From Campylobacteraceae bacterium (lineage in GTDB: Bacteria > Campylobacterota > Campylobacteria > Campylobacterales > Sulfurovaceae), in the NCBI GenBank assembly GCA_027002755.1, contig JALWZI010000161.1, positions 1 through 5,400 on the forward strand: DNA of 5,400 nucleotides. The letters run 5' to 3'. How positions within the stretch are numbered: position 1 is the first letter of the stretch; each line of letters opens with the position of its first letter. Below the pieces are notes generated by a model. It was not told the DNA's origin, ran no database searches, and was given only the letters and a program-made list of their open reading frames with translations. A program made the translations under genes and the position numbers. Positions 1-5,400 of this stretch are shown in pieces.

Positions 1-595
1 GCTCGGTATGGTCCCGACTGAGAAAGGATTCACGATAATGACTGGGGGCATCGGCTCTGAGCGCCGCCAGGATCATCGCCGATTTGACTTGAGCCGAATC
101 GACGGGGGATTCGTAACGGAAGGCTTTGAGCTGCCCGCCACGGATATGCAGGGGGGCCAGATTGCCCTCTTCCCGTCCGTCGATCTTCGCTCCGATGCTC
201 TGCAGAGGGGCCGTCACCCGTTTCATGGGACGGGATCGGAGATAGCGGTCTCCGGTCAGGACGAAACTCCCCTCTACTCCCGCCAGGAGTCCGCAGAAGA
301 GCCGCATCCCGGTCCCGGCATTGCCGCAGTCGAGGATATCGTCGGGCTCCCGAAGCTCCGCAGGAGGCGTGATGCGGATCACCTCACCCCGATCCTCGAT
401 CTCGGCTCCCAGTTGACGGACGATGGAGAGAGAGGCCATCGTGTCCTCTCCCCGAAGAAAATTGCGAACGGTGGAGGGACGATCGCTGAGGAGAGAGAAC
501 ATGGCGCAGCGATGGGAGATCGACTTGTCGGGAGCGATCGTCTCAAGACTCAGGTCAAAAGGAGTCCGGCAGGCTTCGACGATGGCGCGGCTCAT
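1..595 (-). CDS. aroA: 3-phosphoshikimate 1-carboxyvinyltransferase (EPSP synthase), C-terminal part missing
   Basis: AroA transfers the enolpyruvyl group of phosphoenolpyruvate to shikimate-3-phosphate, the sixth step of the shikimate pathway, in the cytoplasm. The 198 visible residues cover the N-terminal half of a family that is usually about 425-450 long; the rest lies beyond the left edge. Recognisable sites, in order, are DKSISHR at 23-29 (Lys24, Ser25 and Arg29 match substrate-binding residues), [11 protein letters not shown] at 89-99 (the PEP-loop glycine is kept at Gly94), [10 protein letters not shown] at 115-124, SAQVKSA at 167-173 (Ser and Gln contact shikimate phosphate) and SRDHTE at 193-198. 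The ATG at 595 overlaps the pheT stop as ATGA, with GGAG ten bases upstream, so translation is probably coupled to pheT. DKSISHR in place of the common GSKS..NR form is what I recall for Campylobacter AroA. In Campylobacter jejuni the next genes are ispH and rpsA, which may lie to the left here (inference). Confidence 0.96.
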   Translation of the reverse strand, partial: MSRAIVEACRTPFDLSLETIAPDKSISHRCAMFSLLSDRPSTVRNFLRGEDTMASLSIVRQLGAEIEDRGEVIRITPPAELREPDDILDCGNAGTGMRLFCGLLAGVEGSFVLTGDRYLRSRPMKRVTAPLQSIGAKIDGREEGNLAPLHIRGGQLKAFRYESPVDSAQVKSAMILAALRADAPSHYRESFLSRDHTE

Positions 596-2931
596 CGCAG
601 TCGTGCTCCACAGGCCTCTTGGAGTGTGGTGAGGATCCGCTGCATCACCCCTTCGATCTCTTCATCGGAGAGGGTTCCTTCCCCGGATTGGAGGAAGAAG
701 CGCAACGTCATGCTCTTTTGATCGCCCAGATGCTCATCCTCGTAACGGTCGATGGGGAAGAAGCGTCGCAGCAGAGGTTCCTCCAGCTTCTCCAAAGCCT
801 CTTCCATCGCCCGGTAGGGCAGTTCCCGATCCACCAGGAGACTCAGATCTTTGAAAGTCCCCTGGAAATTGGAGACGGGTTTCGCCTCGATGTGGGGCGG
901 GATCAGGACATCGAAATCCAGTTCGGCGACAAAGGTCTCTTCCGCCAGGCCGAAGGCTTCCGCCGCTTTGGGATGCAGTTTGCTCAACCATCCTGCCGGC
1001 CGATCCCCGATCCAAATCGTCGCCGACTGGTAAGGGTGGATCAACGCGTTGCTCTCGGTGCAGTGTTCCAGCCGGAACCCGCCGATCACACTGCCCAGTT
1101 CACGGACGAACCTGGCGAAATCGATCCGCGGCGGCTTGCCCTGGTTGGGGACCCCGGGTTCCTCCGCCTCACCGCTCCAGAGGAAAGCAACCCTCTCCTG
1201 CTCCTGACGCTCCCGGTCGAAGACCGAGCCGATCTCGAAAAGCGGGATCCGCCGTTTGCCATAGCTGACGTTTCGCCGAGCCGCCTCCAGAAGATTGACT
1301 GTCAGGGTGCTTCGCAGGGTATTGAGCTCTTCGACGATGGGATTGAGGAGTTCCCGGGACTCGTCAAGAACCGGGAAACCATAGGACTCCAGCAGTTTCC
1401 GGTCGGCGAAGGCGTAGGTGACCGCCTCGAAGAAACCGGCGGCTGCCGCCCGCTGCCGCAGATCCCGACGGATCCGGAAACGGCGGGTGCTCTCGGTCAG
1501 ACGGTTCTGCTCGGTCAGCTCCAACGGGCGGGCCTGGATCTGGTTGATCCCGACGATCCGCAGGATCTCCTCGGCCACATCCTGGATGTTCCGGATGTCA
1601 TGGCGCCATCGGGGGATCGTCGCTCCGAAACGTTCGGCACCCGTGTGATGAATCACGAAGCCCAGCCGCTTAAGGATCGTATGGATCGTCCCTTTGGGGA
1701 TCTCCTGGCCGATCACTGCATTGAGCTTCGAAATATCCACACTCAGGATCCGATCTTCCCGGTCGGCCTCCAGGCTCAGAGGTGTCTTGCTGAAACGGCA
1801 GCTCCCGGCGGCGGAACACCGGCTCTCGAGATACTCCATCCCCAGAGGGATCTCCGGCTCACTCCCCCGGGAACTGCGATAGTAGAGCTCGTCGGTCTTC
1901 TCTCCCGATTCGGCGACGGCCGGGACCAGGATCTCCGGATCGATATAGGAAGCCTCCAGCAGGATCTCAGCAGAGTCATCCGTCGCGGCAAAGGCCGGAT
2001 CGGATGAGATCCCAACAAGAGAGAGGCGACGACCGCCGCTGGAGACCTCGACAAGCCCCGGAGCTTTCTGGAGGATCTCCAGCGGGACTTTCCCCTCCTC
2101 GTCTTTGAGACGGTCGGCGTCGTAGGCCCGGAGGATCACGCCGGTGGCATGGACCGTATAGGCCAGGTGAGAGGCGAGGACCTCGTCACGGAGGGTATCG
2201 ACCATCGCCAGACGCAACCGCATCAGAAAGGGAAGATGCAGCTCTTCTTTCTCCACCAGAGTATAGAGAAGGTCCGCATCGATCCTGCCGTGGGTATGGA
2301 GCTCCACGATCCGGGCGATGCCGCGGGACATCGTCTCCACAGAGGCACTCTCGAACCGACGGAGCTCCCGGTCCAGCGCCGCGCTCAGATCCCGGGCGAC
2401 CCCCCGGATGCTGAGACAATCCCCCCGGTTGGCCGTCAGCTCCAGCTCAATGACGGTATCGTTGAAATCGGGATACTCCGCCAGCGGCTTTCCGGGGGTC
2501 ATCTCTCCCAGACTCTCGTCCAGGATCATGATCCCCGCCCCTGTCTCCGGCAATCCCAATTCGGCAGAAGAGCAGATCATCCCGAAACTCTCCACCCCTC
2601 TGAGTTTCGCCGGCTTGATGGCGAAATCCCCCGGCAGCACCGCGCCGACGGTAGCCACCGCCACATACTCCGCCTCTCTTACATTGGCAGCCCCGCAGAC
2701 GATCTGCAGCGGCTCGCCCTCTCCCACATCGACACGGCAGAGATTGAGCTTGTCGGCATCGGGGTGTTTTTCACAGGCAAGAACCCGGCCGACGACCACC
2801 TTGGGAGGCATTTGGAACCGCTGCATACTGTCGACCTCCAGGCCGATACTGTTGAAGGTATCGTGGAGCTGCTCGTCGCTGATCCCCTCCAGGTCGATAA
2901 ACTCCTCCAGCCATTTCCGTGTCACGATCAT
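592..2931 (-). CDS. pheT: phenylalanine-tRNA ligase beta subunit
   Basis: PheT is the beta chain of the cytoplasmic alpha2-beta2 phenylalanyl-tRNA synthetase. It binds tRNA-Phe and normally hydrolyses mischarged Tyr-tRNA-Phe. The 779 residues are normal length. Domains in order: an N-terminal segment (1-38, [11 protein letters not shown]); an OB-fold tRNA-binding domain (about 39-150, with [15 protein letters not shown] and QIVCGAANV); the B3/B4 editing domain (about 200-365, ending in RSSRGSEP); the B5 domain (about 395-465, [21 protein letters not shown] region); a pseudo-catalytic core with [16 protein letters not shown] (528-543); and a C-terminal FDX-ACB anticodon-binding domain (about 687-779). 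The B3/B4 domain is unusual: the canonical HAFD reads RAYD (268-271), GIFGG reads GISSD (307-311), and the Ala two residues after the conserved Thr346 is Glu348, while Glu326 and Thr346 are kept. From memory Campylobacter PheT is similarly altered. The start has a GGAG eight bases upstream and overlaps the pheS stop as ATGA. Confidence 0.98.
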   Translation of the reverse strand: MIVTRKWLEEFIDLEGISDEQLHDTFNSIGLEVDSMQRFQMPPKVVVGRVLACEKHPDADKLNLCRVDVGEGEPLQIVCGAANVREAEYVAVATVGAVLPGDFAIKPAKLRGVESFGMICSSAELGLPETGAGIMILDESLGEMTPGKPLAEYPDFNDTVIELELTANRGDCLSIRGVARDLSAALDRELRRFESASVETMSRGIARIVELHTHGRIDADLLYTLVEKEELHLPFLMRLRLAMVDTLRDEVLASHLAYTVHATGVILRAYDADRLKDEEGKVPLEILQKAPGLVEVSSGGRRLSLVGISSDPAFAATDDSAEILLEASYIDPEILVPAVAESGEKTDELYYRSSRGSEPEIPLGMEYLESRCSAAGSCRFSKTPLSLEADREDRILSVDISKLNAVIGQEIPKGTIHTILKRLGFVIHHTGAERFGATIPRWRHDIRNIQDVAEEILRIVGINQIQARPLELTEQNRLTESTRRFRIRRDLRQRAAAAGFFEAVTYAFADRKLLESYGFPVLDESRELLNPIVEELNTLRSTLTVNLLEAARRNVSYGKRRIPLFEIGSVFDRERQEQERVAFLWSGEAEEPGVPNQGKPPRIDFARFVRELGSVIGGFRLEHCTESNALIHPYQSATIWIGDRPAGWLSKLHPKAAEAFGLAEETFVAELDFDVLIPPHIEAKPVSNFQGTFKDLSLLVDRELPYRAMEEALEKLEEPLLRRFFPIDRYEDEHLGDQKSMTLRFFLQSGEGTLSDEEIEGVMQRILTTLQEACGARLR
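606..609 (-). promoter_or_regulatory. ribosome binding site of aroA, inside pheT
   Basis: A GGAG lies in the last codons of pheT, ten bases before the aroA ATG. The spacing is a little long but usable. With the ATGA overlap it supports the chosen start and translational coupling. Confidence 0.5.
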
Positions 2932-3920
2932 CTGAACTGCTCCAACAAACGAATATCTCCTTCAAAGAGCGACCGCAGATCGGGAATGCGGTGCAACAGC
3001 ATGGCGAAACGCTCCACCCCCAGTCCGAAGGCGTAGCCGCTGACGTTTTCGTAACCCACGGCCTTGAAGACATTGGGATCGACGACGCCGCTGCCCAGGA
3101 CCTCCAGCCAGCCGGTATGGGAACAGACGCGGCATCCTTTGCCTTCGCAGAAGATGCAGCTGATATCCACCTCGGCCGAGGGCTCTGTAAAAGGGAAGAA
3201 GCTGGGACGGAAACGGACCTCCACCTCTCCGAACATGTGGTGAAGGAAGTCGGTCAGGATCCACTTGAGATTGGCGAAGCTGACCCCGTCCCCCTCTTCA
3301 ACGACCAGCCCCTCCACCTGATGGAACATCGGCGTATGGGTCAGATCGTAGTCCCGGCGGAAGACCGCTCCGGGAGCGATGATCCTGATCGGCGGTTTCT
3401 GCCGCATCATGGTCCGGATCTGTACCGGGGAGGTATGAGTGCGCAGGAGCATCCCGTCCCGGAAGTAGAAGGTGTCCTGCATATCCCGGGCGGGGTGGTG
3501 TTTGGGGAGGTTGAGCGCCTCGAAGTTATGAAAATCGTCCTCCACCATGGGACCGCTCTCTACGGCGAAGTTCATCGCCACGAAATACTCCACGATACGG
3601 TCCATCGTCTCCCTGACGGGATGCAGGGCCCCTTTTTCCGAAAGGTTGGAATACATCGTCACATCCAGGGCTTCGGCTCGGAGCCTGGTCTGGAGCTCCG
3701 CCTCTTTCAGTGCTTCCAAGCGGGTATCGAAGAGACTCTGCAGTTCCGCCTTGCGGCGATTGAGCCCTTCGGCGAAGGCCTTTTTCTCCGGTCCGGGAAC
3801 ATCCTTGAGCTTGGCGAACTCTGCCGCCAGGGCCCCTTTTTTCCCAAAGATCTCGATCCGGATCTTCTCCAGCTCCTCCAGGGAGGAGGCCGATTCGATC
3901 TTCTCTTTCAGTTGATCCAA
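2928..3920 (-). CDS. pheS: phenylalanine-tRNA ligase alpha subunit, TTG start
   Basis: PheS is the catalytic chain of phenylalanyl-tRNA synthetase: it activates phenylalanine with ATP and joins it to tRNA-Phe. The product has 330 residues. An N-terminal coiled-coil arm that binds tRNA (about 1-85, rich in Leu, Glu and Lys) is followed by the class II catalytic core: GALHPV (97-102), [20 protein letters not shown] (128-147), THTSPVQIR (161-169), motif 2 [19 protein letters not shown] (187-205) and motif 3 [14 protein letters not shown] (295-308). Cys255, Cys258, Cys263 and Cys266 form a CxxC-x4-CxxC knuckle seen in many bacterial PheS. The frame has no ATG between 4085 (inside the HIT gene) and the conserved region. 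TTG at 3920 gives the same 21-residue distance to the conserved Ile-Arg as Campylobacter PheS and the same total length. Only a weak GAG precedes it by six bases. It is the first gene of pheS-pheT-aroA. Confidence 0.96.
   Translation of the reverse strand: MDQLKEKIESASSLEELEKIRIEIFGKKGALAAEFAKLKDVPGPEKKAFAEGLNRRKAELQSLFDTRLEALKEAELQTRLRAEALDVTMYSNLSEKGALHPVRETMDRIVEYFVAMNFAVESGPMVEDDFHNFEALNLPKHHPARDMQDTFYFRDGMLLRTHTSPVQIRTMMRQKPPIRIIAPGAVFRRDYDLTHTPMFHQVEGLVVEEGDGVSFANLKWILTDFLHHMFGEVEVRFRPSFFPFTEPSAEVDISCIFCEGKGCRVCSHTGWLEVLGSGVVDPNVFKAVGYENVSGYAFGLGVERFAMLLHRIPDLRSLFEGDIRLLEQFR
2940..2943 (-). promoter_or_regulatory. ribosome binding site of pheT, inside pheS
   Basis: TTGGAG in the last codons of pheS places GGAG eight bases before the pheT ATG. 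This is good spacing and supports the start at 2931 with its 4-base overlap, consistent with coupled, near-equal synthesis of the two subunits. Confidence 0.65.
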
Positions 3921-3952
3921 AACAGTCTCGCTTTCTGAATGAAATTGCCGTG

Positions 3953-3982
3953 ATTTTATCCAAAATGTGATGAGAGTGCCAA
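3953..3982 (-). promoter_or_regulatory. candidate sigma70 promoter of pheS-pheT-aroA
   Basis: On the minus strand TTGGCA (3982-3977, one mismatch from TTGACA) and TAAAAT (3958-3953, preceded by GA) are 18 bases apart. Transcription would start near 3946, leaving a leader of about 26 bases before the TTG start. That is too short for a pheST-type attenuator or a T-box. The -10 fits the gnTAwAAT form described for Campylobacter. No operator-like inverted repeat is visible. The sites were read by eye only. Confidence 0.6.
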
Positions 3983-3995
3983 GGTGATCTTGCGC

Positions 3996-4001
3996 TATAA
4001 T
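3996..4001 (+). promoter_or_regulatory. candidate -10 element of the HIT-family gene
   Basis: A perfect TATAAT preceded by GC lies 40 bases before the HIT start codon, putting the transcript start near 4008. No TTGACA-like element is seen at 16-18 bases upstream (3972-3979 reads GAGAGTGC). This is not disqualifying, because Campylobacterota promoters often lack a conserved -35. Its -35 position coincides with the -35 of the divergent pheS promoter. Confidence 0.55.
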
Positions 4002-4029
4002 CCGGGATAGATTCCAAAGAACCCTACCC

Positions 4030-4035
4030 AAGGAG
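4030..4035 (+). promoter_or_regulatory. ribosome binding site deciding the HIT start
   Basis: AAGGAG is followed by two ATG codons in tandem, at 4039 and 4042. The second is six bases from the GGAG core, the first only three. The second also gives the family's usual start Met-Cys-Ile-Phe-Cys, so it is preferred. Confidence 0.75.
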
Positions 4036-4041
4036 TGAATG

Positions 4042-4395
4042 ATGTGTATTTTCTGCAAGATCGTCGAGGGAGAGATCCCCAACAATACCGTCCATGAGAA
4101 CGAGGAGTTCCTCGCCTTTCACGACCTCTATCCCAAAGCACCGATCCACGTCCTCGTCATTCCCAAAAAACACATCTGCTGCTTCCAGGAGACCGATCCG
4201 GAGACCATGGCCAAAATGACCCCTTTCATCCAGGAGACCGCGACCAAGCTCGGAGTGGACGAGACCGGTTATCGTCTGATCTGCAACAACGGAGAAGATG
4301 GCGGACAGGAGATCCACCACCTTCACTTCCATCTTCTGGGCGGCGGCAAGCTCAAATGGGATCACCTCCACGAGGATGCCCGGAAAAACATCTGA
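4042..4395 (+). CDS. HIT-family nucleotide hydrolase (Hint-like)
   Basis: Histidine triad proteins are small cytoplasmic dimers that hydrolyse or transfer nucleoside monophosphates. Hint-branch members act on AMP-amidates and aminoacyl-adenylates. This 117-residue protein has the usual length and fold signature: [12 protein letters not shown] (2-13), FHD (26-28), [14 protein letters not shown] (31-44), and the triad HLHFHLL (93-99), in which His93, His95 and His97 are the triad and His95 is the expected nucleophile. Cys2 and Cys5 form a CxxC that in related proteins can help bind zinc; two further cysteines sit at 46-47. The ATG at 4042 is chosen over that at 4039 on ribosome-site spacing. 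The gene is divergent from pheS, as in Campylobacter jejuni, and convergent with argH. The physiological substrate cannot be read from the sequence, so no gene symbol is given. Confidence 0.95.
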   Translation: MCIFCKIVEGEIPNNTVHENEEFLAFHDLYPKAPIHVLVIPKKHICCFQETDPETMAKMTPFIQETATKLGVDETGYRLICNNGEDGGQEIHHLHFHLLGGGKLKWDHLHEDARKNI

Positions 4396-4401
4396 TCCCT
4401 G

Positions 4402-4416
4402 CCGGATCGGTTCCGG
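4402..4416. terminator. small hairpin between convergent HIT and argH genes, weak terminator candidate
   Basis: CCGGA, a five-base loop and TCCGG form a perfect but short stem seven bases after the HIT stop and six bases after the argH stop on the other strand. It is symmetric, so it could serve both transcripts. No run of T follows on either strand, so it is not a standard intrinsic terminator. The whole gap between the genes is only 26 bases. Confidence 0.25.
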
Positions 4417-4421
4417 ACCTC

Positions 4422-5400
4422 TCAGATCTTCAACGCCTCCAGCCAGCTTTCCAGACGCTCAATCTGCTCTCGGGTTCTGCTGCTGGCCGTTCCTCCCTCC
4501 GATACTCTGGCATTCATTGACACCCGGTTGTCCAGCAGCGCGCAGGCCTCGGCGGAGATCCTCTCATCGACCGAGCGGAGCTCTTCGGGCGTCATCCGGG
4601 AGATATCCTTACCCAGCTCTTCGGCCCGGTTGACCACATTGCCCACGATGTGATAGGCATCGCGGAAGGGCAGGCCCGCTTCGCGCACCAGCCAGTCGGC
4701 CAGATCGGTCGCCGTCAGATGTCCTTTCATACAGGCAGCCTCCATCGCTTCGGCATTGATCTCCATCTCGTCGATCATCTCCCGCAGCACCCGCAGGCTC
4801 AGCTCGGCGGTCCGTACACTGTCGAAGACCCCCTCCTTGTCCTCCTGAGTATCCTTGTTGTAGGCCAGGGGCAGCCCCTTCATCACCGTCAGCAGGCTCA
4901 TCAGGTTGCCGTAGGCCCGGCCGGTCTTGCCCCGCAGCAGCTCGGGGATGTCGGGGTTTTTCTTCTGGGGCATGATGGAGCTGCCGGTGGCGTGTTTGTC
5001 CGAGAGGCGGATGAAGCCGAATTCACTGGTGCTCCAGAGGATCAGCTCTTCACTGAGTCGGCTGATATGCATCATCATCGTGGCGATATTGAAGAGGATC
5101 TCCAGGGCAAAGTCCCGGTCGCTGACGCTGTCGAGACAGTTGAGGGACGGTTCCCGGAAGCCCAACTCTTTGGCCGTCCGCTGCCGGTCGATGGGATGAG
5201 GCGTCCCCGCCAATGCCGCACAACCCAGCGGGGAGACGTTGTTGCGCTCATAGGAGTCGAGGAAACGCTCCAAATCCCGACGGAACATACTGGCGTAGGC
5301 TGTCAGGTGGTATCCCAGATTGGTGGGCTGGGCGTGCTGAAGATGGGTCATACCCGGCAACAGGGTTTCGGTGTGGTCTTCGGCCTTCTCCAGCAAGGAG
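4422..5400 (-). CDS. argH: argininosuccinate lyase, N-terminal part missing
   Basis: ArgH splits argininosuccinate into arginine and fumarate, the last step of arginine synthesis. It is a cytoplasmic homotetramer of the fumarase/aspartase superfamily. About 325 residues are visible. The family is about 460 long, so roughly 135 N-terminal residues lie beyond the right edge; the reading frame is open to the border, and the TTG near 5396 is internal. Superfamily sites in order: [10 protein letters not shown] (near 5330-5357, with the catalytic-region His), [29 protein letters not shown], and the signature [12 protein letters not shown] (about 4951-4986), whose flexible loop carries the catalytic Ser. 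[19 protein letters not shown] follows, then a C-terminal helical domain with [17 protein letters not shown] and [13 protein letters not shown]. All motifs are intact. It points toward the HIT gene, with which it shares only a short convergent gap. Its promoter lies outside the window. Confidence 0.97.
   Translation of the reverse strand, partial: SLLEKAEDHTETLLPGMTHLQHAQPTNLGYHLTAYASMFRRDLERFLDSYERNNVSPLGCAALAGTPHPIDRQRTAKELGFREPSLNCLDSVSDRDFALEILFNIATMMMHISRLSEELILWSTSEFGFIRLSDKHATGSSIMPQKKNPDIPELLRGKTGRAYGNLMSLLTVMKGLPLAYNKDTQEDKEGVFDSVRTAELSLRVLREMIDEMEINAEAMEAACMKGHLTATDLADWLVREAGLPFRDAYHIVGNVVNRAEELGKDISRMTPEELRSVDERISAEACALLDNRVSMNARVSEGGTASSRTREQIERLESWLEALKI

Noticed and set aside
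8..721. A 237-codon plus-strand frame opposite aroA and the end of pheT
   Set aside because: It is antisense to aroA, whose active-site motifs are unmistakable, and it has no protein-family signal.
619..2007. A 462-codon open frame on the plus strand opposite pheT
   Set aside because: It lies wholly antisense to a clearly recognised pheT. Its composition (many Pro, Arg, Gly, Asp, Leu) is what the complement of GC-rich codons gives, and it shows no family motif or ribosome site.
2149..3938. Two long plus-strand frames (2149-3036 and 2919-3938) opposite pheT and pheS
   Set aside because: They are shadow frames of the synthetase genes. They are low-complexity His/Asp/Gly/Leu-rich products of GC-biased third positions, with no recognisable domain.
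3921..3952. A leader-peptide attenuator or T-box before pheS, as found for pheST in other bacteria
   Set aside because: The predicted leader is only about 26 bases. It has no phenylalanine-rich short frame, no T-box sequence and no hairpin with a T run.
3921..4085. N-terminal extension of PheS to an ATG at 4085
   Set aside because: The extra residues read across the divergent promoter region and into the HIT gene, resemble no PheS N-terminus, and would make the protein 385 rather than the usual 330 residues.
1..5400. Mobile element, CRISPR array, tRNA or horizontally acquired island
   Set aside because: No direct or inverted repeat of useful length, spacer pattern, transposase, integrase or tRNA-like fold was seen. 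Base composition is even across the genes, and nearly every base is explained by the five genes and two short gaps.

Overview
This is a GC-rich stretch (about 57% in lines I counted by hand) of a bacterial chromosome. It is tightly packed with housekeeping genes. The proteins match what I remember of Campylobacterota (the former Epsilonproteobacteria) closely: PheS has the same 330-residue length as in Campylobacter, and AroA carries the DKSISHR and DCGNAGT motifs of that lineage. The divergent HIT gene next to pheS-pheT-aroA is also the Campylobacter arrangement. The GC content is too high for Campylobacter or Helicobacter. A free-living, vent- or sediment-type member such as a Nitratifractor-like organism is my inference, not something the sequence proves.

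Layout: the minus strand from 3920 down to 1 is one operon, pheS - pheT - aroA, with both junctions overlapping as ATGA. aroA runs off the left edge. A promoter-bearing gap of about 120 bases (3921-4041) separates pheS from a divergent HIT-family nucleotide hydrolase gene on the plus strand (4042-4395). After a 26-base gap, the 3' three-quarters of argH lies on the minus strand (4422-5400), convergent with the HIT gene and running off the right edge. There is no gene-free stretch over 300 bases, and I see no RNA gene, mobile element, repeat array or CRISPR.

How the genes work together: PheS and PheT form the heterotetrameric phenylalanyl-tRNA synthetase. AroA makes EPSP, the precursor of chorismate and hence of phenylalanine, so the operon links the supply of an amino acid with its use. 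The HIT protein belongs to a family that hydrolyses adenylylated compounds, including aminoacyl-adenylates in studied relatives. It starts from what looks like the same promoter region as pheS. ArgH is the last enzyme of arginine synthesis and has no obvious link to the rest. The points most worth a second look are the changed editing pocket of PheT, the TTG start of pheS, and the back-to-back promoters with overlapping -35 regions. I see no evidence of a wholly new system.
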